DNA of 64,000 nt from Flavimaricola sp. (lineage in GTDB: Bacteria > Pseudomonadota > Alphaproteobacteria > Rhodobacterales > Rhodobacteraceae): contig JAQWWH010000047.1 of the NCBI GenBank assembly GCA_029255105.1, positions 1-64,000 of the forward strand. Direction: 5' to 3'. The notes beneath the pieces are model-generated. The model searched no databases. It was not told where the DNA came from and saw only the letters and a list, made by a program, of their open reading frames with translations. This document shows, piece by piece, positions 1 to 7,836 of the stretch (its first letter is position 1; each line of letters begins with the position of its first letter). The translations under genes and the position numbers were made by a program.

Positions 1-807
1 CTGCCGGGTGGTCCGCAGGTGAACAATCAGGCCCTGATGCTGGCTGGCCGGATCGACTTTTACATGGGTGGCACGCTGGACGCGTTCTTTGCGGTCGAAC
101 AGGAGTTGCCCATCGTCAATGTCATGGCCGCCTTCCAGAAGGACCCACAGGTCCTGATCAGCCACCCCGACCGGGTCAGCAGCTTTGAAGAACTCAAGGA
201 ACTGACGATGATCGTTCAGGATGGGGCGAGCTACTATGAATGGATGAAGGCGGCCTACGGGTTCACTGACGCGCAGCGTCAGCCCTATACCTTCAACTCC
301 GCCCCCTTCCTTGTGAACACCGATTCGGCCATGCAGGGCTATCTGTCGTCAGAACCCTATGCGATCGAGTCCGAGACGGGCATGAAGCCTGAGGTCTGGC
401 TGATTGCTGATGCCGGGTTCTCTGGCTATTCCACGACCATTCAGGCGACCCGCGACACGGTCGAAACCAAGCCTGACGTGGTGAAGTGCTTTGTCGAAGG
501 GTCGATCCTTGGCTGGTACAATTACATTTACGGCGACAACAGCGCCGCAGATGCGCTGATCCTGACCGATAACCCGGACATGACCCAGGACAAGATCGAC
601 TTTGCCATCGAGGCGATGCTGTCCGAAGGCATCGTGGACAGCGGCGACACCCTCACGCTTGGCATCGGTGCGATGACGGATGAGCGGATGAACGACTTCT
701 ATGCCAAGATGGTCGAGGCAGGCGTGATCTCGGCTGATCTCGACATCGGTGCGTCCTATGTCCTCGACTACGTCAACGCAGGACTCGGTCTGGAACTGCG
801 TCCATAA
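1..807 (+). CDS. ABC transporter substrate-binding protein, NMT1/SsuA type (5' end missing)
   Basis: Periplasmic substrate-binding component of an ABC importer of the nitrate/taurine/pyrimidine-precursor (NMT1-like) class. The reading frame is open from base 1, so the signal peptide and first lobe lie left of the window; a GTG at 19 is in frame but is probably internal. Family-like stretches include GGTLDAFFAVEQ near the left end, the hinge-like FKxxxxxLISHPD region and a C-terminal helical part (MTDERMNDFYAKMVEAG). The class assignment rests mainly on the adjacent ATPase and permease, which are of the SsuB/SsuC kind, and on the absence of Fe- or sugar-binding-protein features. The substrate is unknown. 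The deaminase-like and creatininase-like enzymes downstream suggest a small nitrogen heterocycle. It is the first visible gene of the 1-7237 operon. Confidence 0.8.
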   Translation: MPGGPQVNNQALMLAGRIDFYMGGTLDAFFAVEQELPIVNVMAAFQKDPQVLISHPDRVSSFEELKELTMIVQDGASYYEWMKAAYGFTDAQRQPYTFNSAPFLVNTDSAMQGYLSSEPYAIESETGMKPEVWLIADAGFSGYSTTIQATRDTVETKPDVVKCFVEGSILGWYNYIYGDNSAADALILTDNPDMTQDKIDFAIEAMLSEGIVDSGDTLTLGIGAMTDERMNDFYAKMVEAGVISADLDIGASYVLDYVNAGLGLELRP

Positions 808-877
808 TCCGCACCGCATCGTATGGGTCAGCCCGACCTGGGCTGGCCCTTTTCATCCGACCCGATCAGGAGAGGTC

Positions 878-1678
878 ATGACCGCCCACGATCGCATCAT
901 TGCCCCCATGGGCAGCCGCCCGGCCGTTCTTCAGATGCAGTCTGTTGACAAGACCTTTAACGGTGGCGTCGTCGCCCTGCGCAAGATGTCCCTGAACGTG
1001 AACGAAGGGGACTTTATCTCGCTTCTGGGGCCGTCTGGCTGTGGCAAGTCCACAGCCCTGCGCCTGATTGCCGGGCTAATGCGACCGTCTCTGGGTCGCA
1101 TCAATTGGGAAGGGGGGCAGGGCAAGGACGACCTTGGCGTTGTGTTCCAGGAACCGACCTTGATGCCATGGACTACCGTTGCCCGAAACGTCTGGTTGCC
1201 CTTCCGGCTGCGCGGACAGTCGTACAATTCGGTCAAGGACCGGATCCACGAAGTGCTTGCCCTTGTCGGGCTTGAAAAGTTTGCCGACAGCTACCCGCGC
1301 GAGTTGTCCGGCGGGATGAAGATGAGGGTGTCCATTGCCCGCGCCCTTGTCACCAACCCCCGCCTCATCCTGATGGACGAGCCCTTTGCCGCGCTGGACG
1401 AGATTACGCGTCAAAAGCTGAATGACGATCTCCTGTCTCTCAAGGCCAAGACCGGGGCGACGGTGATCTTTGTCACCCATTCCGTTTTTGAGAGCGTGTT
1501 CCTGTCTGACAGGATCATGGTGATGGCCGCCCGCCCGGGCCGGATCATCAAAGAGATCAAGATCGACGCGCCCTACCCGCGGGGCATCGATTGGCGCACG
1601 TCGCCCGAATATGCCGCCGTCGCACGCGAGACTTCTGACACACTCATGAGCACGCTCGCTCCAGGGGAGGTGCACTGA
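878..1678 (+). CDS. ABC transporter ATP-binding protein, SsuB/TauB/NrtD type
   Basis: ATPase that powers the importer whose binding protein lies upstream and whose permease lies downstream. The 266-residue product has a Walker A motif GPSGCGKST near residue 50, a signature LSGGMKMR and a Walker B LILMDEPFAALDE near residue 165, followed by the H-loop FVTHS. Its length is normal for the family. I chose the ATG at 878 because AGGAG at 868-872 stands five bases before it; the frame is open back to 749, but that extension is not family-like. The stop codon overlaps the permease start by one base (TGATG). A 70-bp gap separates it from the binding-protein gene, a common spacing that lets the binding protein be made in excess. 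Confidence 0.93.
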   Translation: MTAHDRIIAPMGSRPAVLQMQSVDKTFNGGVVALRKMSLNVNEGDFISLLGPSGCGKSTALRLIAGLMRPSLGRINWEGGQGKDDLGVVFQEPTLMPWTTVARNVWLPFRLRGQSYNSVKDRIHEVLALVGLEKFADSYPRELSGGMKMRVSIARALVTNPRLILMDEPFAALDEITRQKLNDDLLSLKAKTGATVIFVTHSVFESVFLSDRIMVMAARPGRIIKEIKIDAPYPRGIDWRTSPEYAAVARETSDTLMSTLAPGEVH

Positions 1679-2550
1679 TGACCATAGCCGAAACCCAGGC
1701 CACCGCATCCGAGACCGGATCGGGACCGATCTATGACGCGGACGAAGAACGCTTTGCCCGCGCCCAGCGGATCGAGGCCATTGCAAAATGGGTCGTTCCC
1801 ATTGTTGTCCTGAGCTTTGCGATCTGGTGGTGGGACCGCATCGTCGTCTGGAACGAGATCCCTCATTACATCCTGCCCGGCCCCGGTCTGGTGGTGCAGA
1901 CTCTGTTCGAGGATCGTGTCACCCTGTTCCAATCGCTGCTTGTGACGCTTCAGATCACGCTGCTGGCCCTGACCGTGGCGATTCTGGGCGGTGTCGGGCT
2001 TGCCGTCCTGTTCACCCAGAGCCGGTTTGCCGAGATGTCGTTTTCACCCTTTGCCGTCATCCTTCAGGTGACGCCAATCGTTTCGATCGCGCCGCTGATC
2101 TTTATCTACATCGAAAGCCGGATGGTGGGTCTGTTGCTGTGCGCCTGGATCGTGGCGTTTTTTCCGATCCTTGCAAACACGACCCTTGGCCTCAAGTCAG
2201 CGGACCATAACCTGCGGGACCTGATGTCGATCTACAAAGCCAGTCGCTGGCAGCGCCTGCGTTATCTGCAACTGCCCTCTGCCCTGCCGTATTTCCTTGG
2301 GGGTCTTCGGATCGCCGGGGGGCTTGCCCTGATCGGTGCCGTGGTGGCCGAGTATGTGGCGGGCACCGGCGGTATCGGGACGGGGCTGGCCTACCGCATC
2401 CTTGAAGCGGGCTACCGTCTGAACATCCCGCGCATGTTTGCGGCCCTTCTGCTGATCGCGTTGACGGGCGTGGTGATCTTTTCCATCACCTCACTGATCA
2501 GTCACCTGGCCCTGCGCAAATGGCACGAGAGTGCGCTGAAACGAGAATAG
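1678..2550 (+). CDS. ABC transporter permease, SsuC/TauC type
   Basis: Inner-membrane subunit of the importer, 290 residues, with about six hydrophobic segments. After a charged N-terminal tail of about 35 residues come segments starting at WVVPIVVLSFAIWWW and continuing through LLVTLQITLLALTVAILGG. The BPD-transport (EAA-like) loop lies around SIYKASRWQRLRYLQLPSALPY, where the coupling helix meets the ATPase. A final segment is LLLIALTGVVIF. The start ATG overlaps the ATPase stop by one base, so the two are translationally coupled. The amidohydrolase begins two bases after its stop, which ties transport to catabolism in one transcript. Confidence 0.92.
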   Translation: MTIAETQATASETGSGPIYDADEERFARAQRIEAIAKWVVPIVVLSFAIWWWDRIVVWNEIPHYILPGPGLVVQTLFEDRVTLFQSLLVTLQITLLALTVAILGGVGLAVLFTQSRFAEMSFSPFAVILQVTPIVSIAPLIFIYIESRMVGLLLCAWIVAFFPILANTTLGLKSADHNLRDLMSIYKASRWQRLRYLQLPSALPYFLGGLRIAGGLALIGAVVAEYVAGTGGIGTGLAYRILEAGYRLNIPRMFAALLLIALTGVVIFSITSLISHLALRKWHESALKRE

Positions 2551-2552
2551 AA

Positions 2553-3827
2553 ATGAATTTCATGGAGCTGCCGGCGGCGACCGCCTTCCGGATAGATAAC
2601 CTTACTGTGCCCGGTTGCCTTATGGGCCAGGCAGACGAACTTGTGCGGATCAGCCTGACGGTCAGGGACGGCAAGATTGCCGAGGACGATGCGTCGGTGG
2701 ACACCGTCGACATGAAGGGGGCAATGGCCTTCCCCGCCTTTGTCGACATGCACACCCATCTGGACAAGGGGCACATCTGGGCGCGCAGCCCAAACCCCGA
2801 TGGCACCTTTGACGGGGCCATAAGCGCGGTTCGCGGGGATTCCTCGGCCCGCTGGGGGTCAGAAGATGTCCGGGCGCGGATGGCGTTTTCGCTTCAGACC
2901 GCCTACGCCCATGGCACAAGGGCGATCCGGACCCACCTTGATTCCGGCCCGCCACAGGACGCCATCAGCTGGCCCTTGTTTGAACAGGTGCGCGCAGATT
3001 GGGCGGGGCTGATCGACCTTCAGGCGGCCTGCCTTGTGGCCTGTGACAGCGTTACCCGGGATGGCCCATTCGTGGCCACCGCTGAACGGGTCGCCAAGGC
3101 GGGCGGCGTGCTGGGCATGGTCAGCTTTCCAAACCCCGAATTGCCCCGCCAGCTGGACGATTTCTTTGGCCTTGCGCTTGAACATGGGCTGTCGGTCGAT
3201 TTTCACTCGGACGAGACGATGGACCCGAACTCCAACAGCCTCGCCGCCGTCGCGCAGAAGGTGCTCGACATGCGGTTCGAGGCGCCGGTGATCGTGGGCC
3301 ATCTGTGTTCGCTATCCACGATGCCAGAGGCCGAGGCTTTGGCAACCCTCGATCTGGTCGCCATGGCCGGGTTGCATGTGGTCAGCCTGCCGATGTGCAA
3401 CCTGTACCTTCAGGACCGGCATCAGGGACGTACCCCCCGCAATCGGGGGATCACGCTGGTCCACGAGATGAAAGCACGTGGCATCCCGGTGTCCTTTGCC
3501 TCGGACAACACCCGCGATCCGTTCTACGCCTATGGCGACATGGACATGATTGAGGTGATGCGCGAGGCGACGCGTATCGGGCATCTGGATCACGCCGATC
3601 CTGACTGGACCCACGCCTTTTTGACCAACCCCGCAGCTGCCTGCGGCTTTGACGCCCCCAGCCTTGCGCACGGCGCGCCCGCTGATCTGGTGATCTGCCG
3701 CGGCCGCAACTGGACAGAACTGTTTTCCCGTCCGCAGTCCGACCGGATCGTCCTGCGCGGGGGCAAAGCCATTGATCGTACCCTACCTGATTACAGCACC
3801 CTCGACCCCCTCATGAGGACCGCATGA
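2553..3827 (+). CDS. Cytosine-deaminase-like amidohydrolase
   Basis: Metal-dependent amidohydrolase of the CodA/cytosine deaminase subfamily, 424 residues. The metal site is visible as HTHLDKG (about residues 66-72), the FHSDE motif with the catalytic Glu near residue 216, a GHLCSLS motif and a late SDNTRDPFYAYGD with the metal-binding Asp. These are the CodA-family signatures. Members deaminate cytosine, creatinine, isoguanine-like rings or triazines, so the exact ring cannot be named. The start is ATG 2553 or ATG 2562; both follow a poor ribosome-binding site, as expected for a gene coupled to the permease two bases upstream. The 3' end overlaps the oxidase gene (ATGA). It probably acts in the cytoplasm on the imported substrate or an intermediate. 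Confidence 0.85.
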   Translation: MNFMELPAATAFRIDNLTVPGCLMGQADELVRISLTVRDGKIAEDDASVDTVDMKGAMAFPAFVDMHTHLDKGHIWARSPNPDGTFDGAISAVRGDSSARWGSEDVRARMAFSLQTAYAHGTRAIRTHLDSGPPQDAISWPLFEQVRADWAGLIDLQAACLVACDSVTRDGPFVATAERVAKAGGVLGMVSFPNPELPRQLDDFFGLALEHGLSVDFHSDETMDPNSNSLAAVAQKVLDMRFEAPVIVGHLCSLSTMPEAEALATLDLVAMAGLHVVSLPMCNLYLQDRHQGRTPRNRGITLVHEMKARGIPVSFASDNTRDPFYAYGDMDMIEVMREATRIGHLDHADPDWTHAFLTNPAAACGFDAPSLAHGAPADLVICRGRNWTELFSRPQSDRIVLRGGKAIDRTLPDYSTLDPLMRTA

Positions 3828-5230
3828 CCAAAGCCAATATCGAGGCCGCCAAGGCCGCCCTGTCGCATCTGGATCTTGATACCAATCCGGCCTCTGTCCG
3901 GGCCAAAAGCCGCGACTTCTTTTGGTACTCGCCCGTTCTCAAGGATCGGCTGGACGGCGTTGTGGCGGATTTCGCCGTGTCGCCCAAGACCGAGGCCGAG
4001 GTGATCGAGGTTCTTAAGGTTTGCTATGCCCATGACGTGCCCGTCACGACACGCGGCACCGGGACCGGAAACTATGGGCAGGCCATGCCTTTGGCGGGCG
4101 GGTGTATCCTGCACCTGCACAAGATGAACGCCGTCAAGGAGATCCACCCGGGCCGGGTGATCGTGGAACCGGGTTGCCTGCTCAAGGATCTGGACGCGGC
4201 CTGCAAGGCCGATAGCGGTCAAGAGATCCGCATGTTCTCGTCCACCTGGGCCACGGCCACGATCGGAGGCTTTATCGCCGGGGGGTCCGGCGGCGTCGGA
4301 TCGGTCCGTTGGGGGTCGCTGCGGGACGTCGGCAACATCATCCGCCTGCGCGTCGTCACGATGGAGGCAGAGCCTCGCGCCATCGAAATCACTGGCGAAG
4401 ATTTGCACCGGGTCAGCCACGCCTATGGCACCAACGGTATCATCACCGAGATCGAGATCCCGCTTGCCCCCGCATACGAGTGGATCGGCCTCTTTGTGAC
4501 CTTTCCTGATTTCAAAGAGGCGTTGCAGTATTCCTACGACCTGGCCTCTCGCGATGGTCTGCTGATCAAGCTGGCAACGGTGTTCGAGGCGCCGATTGCC
4601 AAGGACTACTTCCAGCGCGTCGCACCGCATGTCGAGGCCACGGATGCGGTTGTCGCCCTTATGGTTGCGCCGCATGCGATGGATGGCTTTACCACCTTTA
4701 CCGGCCATTATCCGACGGCAAATGTCATCTACCGCTCGGATGACAACGACTGGCCTCGCGACCCTGGCCTCGTGTTCGAATATGGCTGGAACCACACGAC
4801 CCTTCGCGCGCTCAAGGTCGATCCGTCGATCACCTACCTGCAGGTCGGCTATGGCAGCGCCGATCCCATCGCTCTTGTCGAAAAGATCAGGGCCATGTTC
4901 GCGCCCGAGGTTCTTCAACACATTGAGGTCACCAGGCAGGAGGGCAAGGTTGGCATGGGCGGCCTGAGCCTTGTCAAATACACCACCGAGGAACGGTTGG
5001 ACGAGATCGTCAAGATGCACGAGGCGGAAGGGGCGCTGATCTTCAACCCTCACCGCTACACTCTGGAAGAGGGCGGGCGACAGGCGGTGGACCAGCGCCA
5101 GCTGGAGTTCAAGCGCGAAGCTGATCCCAAAGGTCTGCTCAACCCCGGCAAGATGATTGCCTGGGACGATCCCGACTGGGCCTATGACAAGATGTACAGC
5201 TGGCCGGGACTGGTAAAGGCGGCAGAGTAA
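3824..5230 (+). CDS. FAD-linked oxidase / dehydrogenase (GlcD/VAO type)
   Basis: 468-residue flavoprotein of the FAD-binding PCMH (VAO) fold. The pyrophosphate-binding loop is seen at about residues 75-98 (TTRGTGTGNYGQAMPLAGG), a second FAD contact is GGFIAGGSGGVGS at about residues 147-159, and the C-terminal end has the family pattern NPGKMIAW. In glycolate and lactate dehydrogenases this fold oxidises hydroxy acids; others oxidise alcohols or amines. Its substrate here is not predictable. Lying between the deaminase-like gene and two flavodoxin-fold reductases, it suggests an oxidation step whose electrons, or whose quinone-like product, are handled by those reductases. The start overlaps the preceding stop (ATGA) and the TAATG at 5230 couples it to the next gene. 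Confidence 0.87.
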   Translation: MTKANIEAAKAALSHLDLDTNPASVRAKSRDFFWYSPVLKDRLDGVVADFAVSPKTEAEVIEVLKVCYAHDVPVTTRGTGTGNYGQAMPLAGGCILHLHKMNAVKEIHPGRVIVEPGCLLKDLDAACKADSGQEIRMFSSTWATATIGGFIAGGSGGVGSVRWGSLRDVGNIIRLRVVTMEAEPRAIEITGEDLHRVSHAYGTNGIITEIEIPLAPAYEWIGLFVTFPDFKEALQYSYDLASRDGLLIKLATVFEAPIAKDYFQRVAPHVEATDAVVALMVAPHAMDGFTTFTGHYPTANVIYRSDDNDWPRDPGLVFEYGWNHTTLRALKVDPSITYLQVGYGSADPIALVEKIRAMFAPEVLQHIEVTRQEGKVGMGGLSLVKYTTEERLDEIVKMHEAEGALIFNPHRYTLEEGGRQAVDQRQLEFKREADPKGLLNPGKMIAWDDPDWAYDKMYSWPGLVKAAE

Positions 5231-5811
5231 TGCCTCGCGCGCTTGTCGTCTTTGCCCATCCCTGTGAAGAAAGCTTTTCCAGCGCCCTGCATGGCGCCAC
5301 ACTGTCTGCTCTTGCCAAAGGGGGCTGGGAGGTGGACGATTGCGACCTGTACGCCGAAGGGTTCAGCCCGGTCCTGACTGCGCAGGAACGCAGGGACTAC
5401 CACGACACGGCTATCAACACAGCGCCGGTGCAGGGCTATGTCGACAGGCTGCGGGCGGCGGATGCGCTCGTCCTGGTGTTTCCGGTCTGGAACTTTGGTT
5501 ATCCCGCGATCCTCAAGGGGTTTTTTGACCGGGTGTTCCTGCCCGGGGTGTCTTTCACCTTGGGCGAGGATGGGCTGAAACCCTGCCTTGATAACATCCG
5601 AAAGATCGCGGCCATCACCACCTACGGGGCAACCCCGATGCGCGCCTTTCTGGCCGGTGATCCCCCGCGCAAGCTGATCAAGAGGGCCGTCTGGGGGGTG
5701 ACCAAGGCCCAAAAGGTCCGCTACCTCGCCCTGCACGACATGAACAACGCCACCCAGGCCAAGCGCGAAGGTTTTTTGGCCCGCGTCAGCACCGAAATGG
5801 CGTCCTTCTGA
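5230..5811 (+). CDS. NAD(P)H dehydrogenase (quinone), flavodoxin-fold, copy 1
   Basis: 193-residue flavodoxin-fold oxidoreductase of the NQO1/KefF/MdaB group. The N-terminal LVVFAHPCEESFS is the phosphate-binding region for FMN or FAD, followed by VFPVWNFGYPAILKGFFDR, the typical flavin and quinone-site segment. These proteins reduce quinones or azo and flavin-like rings by two electrons. The neighbouring gene is a clear paralogue with the same anchors (HPxExSF, DLYxxGFxPVLTAxE, PAILKGxxDRVxLP), so the pair arose by tandem duplication. The genes overlap by a single base. The start is ATG 5230 within TAATG. Confidence 0.88.
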   Translation: MPRALVVFAHPCEESFSSALHGATLSALAKGGWEVDDCDLYAEGFSPVLTAQERRDYHDTAINTAPVQGYVDRLRAADALVLVFPVWNFGYPAILKGFFDRVFLPGVSFTLGEDGLKPCLDNIRKIAAITTYGATPMRAFLAGDPPRKLIKRAVWGVTKAQKVRYLALHDMNNATQAKREGFLARVSTEMASF

Positions 5812-6446
5812 TGCGGGCCCTTGTCGTCTACAGTCATCCCGCCGAAGGAAGCTTTAACGCCGCCATCCGGGATATCGTTCTGGCCAAGCTTCAGGACGCC
5901 GGGGCGGACTATCGTCTGGTTGATCTTTATTCAGATGGGTTTCAGCCGGTTTTGACCGCGCCCGAGTGGTCCGGCTATCTGGACACGCCCGCTAATCGTG
6001 CCCCGGTTGCCCGCTACTGCGCCGATGTCGAATGGTGCGACACTCTGATCTTTGTCTATCCAACGTGGTGGTACGGCCTGCCTGCCATCCTCAAGGGATG
6101 GCTTGACCGGGTCCTTTTGCCCGATGTCGCCTTTCTGATGCCGGACGGGCAGAACCAGATCATCCGGCCCGCCCTGAACCAGATCACCCGGATGGGCGTG
6201 TTCACCACCTGCGGAGCAAGCTGGTGGCTCACGCGCTTTGTCGGGGCGCCGGGACGGCGAACCCTGCTGCGGGGCGTCGGGCTGTTGTGCCATCGCAGGG
6301 CCAAGAAGGTCTTTGCCGCCCACTACCTCATGGACAGTTCCACCGATGCCAGCCGGGCCCGGCATCTGGACAAGGTCCGCATCCAGATGGACAAGCTTAT
6401 CGGCGCGACGGTGCCTGCGCCCCAATTGAAGGAGCAGACCCAATGA
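5811..6446 (+). CDS. NAD(P)H dehydrogenase (quinone), flavodoxin-fold, copy 2
   Basis: 211-residue paralogue of the upstream gene with the same fold. Its motifs are LVVYSHPAEGSFN at the N-terminus and VYPTWWYGLPAILKGWLDR at about residues 82-100. WWYG replaces the NFGY of copy 1 at the active-site loop, so the two probably differ in substrate or act on successive intermediates. A C-terminal extension relative to copy 1 carries basic residues (GRRTLLRGVGLLCHRR). Its start overlaps the stop of copy 1 by one base (TGATG) and its end overlaps the creatininase gene (ATGA). It may be a quinone, flavin or ring reductase; which one is not decidable from sequence. Confidence 0.88.
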   Translation: MRALVVYSHPAEGSFNAAIRDIVLAKLQDAGADYRLVDLYSDGFQPVLTAPEWSGYLDTPANRAPVARYCADVEWCDTLIFVYPTWWYGLPAILKGWLDRVLLPDVAFLMPDGQNQIIRPALNQITRMGVFTTCGASWWLTRFVGAPGRRTLLRGVGLLCHRRAKKVFAAHYLMDSSTDASRARHLDKVRIQMDKLIGATVPAPQLKEQTQ

Positions 6447-7237
6447 CCATTCGCCGTGACTGGAAAGACTTTCGCGCGACCGAGTATCGCGACATCGATC
6501 CGATGCGCACCATCGCCATCCTGCCAACTGCCGCGATCGAGCAGCATGGACCGCATCTGCCCGTTGGCACCGATACGATCATCAACGAGGGCCTTCTGGC
6601 GATGTTGAAAGAACGGTGTCCCGAGGACATCGACATCCGCATTCTGCCGGTGCAGGCCGTTGGCAAATCGAACGAACATCTTTGGGCGGCGGGGACGGTA
6701 ACGCTCACAGCGGAAACGGCGATGAAAGCCTGGGTTGAAATTGGCCTGTCTGTCGCCCGCGCCGGTGTGCGCAAGATGCTTATCCTCAACAGCCACGGCG
6801 GCAACGTTGATCTGAATTCCATCGTCAGCCGCGAGTTGCGGGTGCAGGCGGGCATGTTCTGTGTGCGGATGGGCTGGGGCGCGTTCGGCACCCCCGATGG
6901 GGTCTATTCGGATCAGGAAAAGACCTATGGCATCCACGGCGGCGATGCCGAAACCTCGCTTGTCCTGCATTTTGCCCCGAAAACGGTGGACATGTCGCAG
7001 GCGCAGGATTTCCGCTCGTCCGCTGAAACGGGGCCGATATCGCCCATCGGGCCGGTTGCCTACGGCTGGATCGCCTCTGACGTGAACGCCAATGGGGTCG
7101 TTGGTGAGGCGCATCTGGCGACCGCCGAAAAGGGCAAGGCTACGGCGGACAAGATGGTCACCGACGTGATCGAACTGATCCGCAAGATCGAGGCGCACCC
7201 GCTTGACGGGTTTGAGCCGGTGCGCCCGCCGTTCTGA
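6443..7237 (+). CDS. Creatininase-family amidohydrolase
   Basis: 264-residue metal-dependent hydrolase of the creatininase / MftE / ArfB fold. Ligand motifs are IEQHGPHLPVGTDT (E, H and D, about residues 32-45), NSHGGN (about residues 117-122) and HGGDAETS (about residues 165-172). Known members open cyclic amides such as creatinine, or cleave formamidopyrimidines in flavin and deazaflavin pathways. The open frame runs back to 6224, but ATG 6443 overlaps the preceding stop (ATGA) and gives the normal family length. With the deaminase-like gene earlier in the operon it supports a ring-opening and deamination pathway for an N-heterocycle. It is the last gene of the operon; the next gene is on the other strand and ends four bases away. 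Confidence 0.88.
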   Translation: MTIRRDWKDFRATEYRDIDPMRTIAILPTAAIEQHGPHLPVGTDTIINEGLLAMLKERCPEDIDIRILPVQAVGKSNEHLWAAGTVTLTAETAMKAWVEIGLSVARAGVRKMLILNSHGGNVDLNSIVSRELRVQAGMFCVRMGWGAFGTPDGVYSDQEKTYGIHGGDAETSLVLHFAPKTVDMSQAQDFRSSAETGPISPIGPVAYGWIASDVNANGVVGEAHLATAEKGKATADKMVTDVIELIRKIEAHPLDGFEPVRPPF

Positions 7238-7240
7238 TCG

Positions 7241-7834
7241 TCAGCTTACAAAGGCGCGGATCGCATCGACCTCTTGGGGCCGGATTTCATGGCCACCGGG
7301 ATGCCAAAGCTGGGTGACCTCTGCCCCCTGCGCTGTCAGGTAGGCAATCAACGCCCGCGTCATCGGGGCCGGGCAGATCGGATCCATTTCGCCCGCCGTC
7401 ACCAGGATGCGCCGACCCTTCAGGCCGGGTTGTGGCGCAGGTGTCCAGGGGATGAGTGGATGCAACAGGATAAGGTCATCGACCAGATCGGGCTGTGTCA
7501 GTGCGACACTGGCAAGAATGTTGGCCCCGTTCGAATAGCCCATCCCGAGCACGCGAGGGGCGTTGGTCCGGCTGACCTCGTCCTTGATGAACCCTGCCAT
7601 CGCTGCGGTGCGGGTGGCGAGGTCGTCCATATCGTAGACGCCCTCACCCGTGCGGCGAAAGTAGCGCAAGGCCCCATGTTCGCTGACATCGCCCCTCGGC
7701 GAGGTGACATGCGCGCCCGGCAGTACTTCGCCGGCAAAGTCGTGAAACTGTGCCTCGGTCCCGCCGGTGCCGTGGAAGGTGAGGAAAAGGGGCGCGCCGG
7801 GCGCCCCTTCGGTTCTGGCAGCATGATAGGCCAT
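7241..7834 (-). CDS. Alpha/beta hydrolase (phospholipase/carboxylesterase, MhqD-like)
   Basis: 197-residue serine hydrolase. The nucleophile elbow is GYSNGA, the acid is in GEMDPICP and the histidine is in HPGGHEIRP near the C-terminus, giving a complete Ser-Asp-His triad. Length and motifs fit the small carboxylesterase/YitV/MhqD group. Its start lies two bases after the stop of the VOC dioxygenase. That pairing matches the known association of MhqD-type hydrolases with MhqO-type dioxygenases in quinone/hydroquinone detoxification. Function here is inferred from that context only. Confidence 0.85.
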   Translation of the reverse strand: MAYHAARTEGAPGAPLFLTFHGTGGTEAQFHDFAGEVLPGAHVTSPRGDVSEHGALRYFRRTGEGVYDMDDLATRTAAMAGFIKDEVSRTNAPRVLGMGYSNGANILASVALTQPDLVDDLILLHPLIPWTPAPQPGLKGRRILVTAGEMDPICPAPMTRALIAYLTAQGAEVTQLWHPGGHEIRPQEVDAIRAFVS

Positions 7835-7836
7835 GA

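Noticed and set aside
3791-5302. Minus-strand open frame of 503 codons
   Set aside because: It is antisense to the FAD-linked oxidase gene, has no family motifs and arises from high-GC codon bias.
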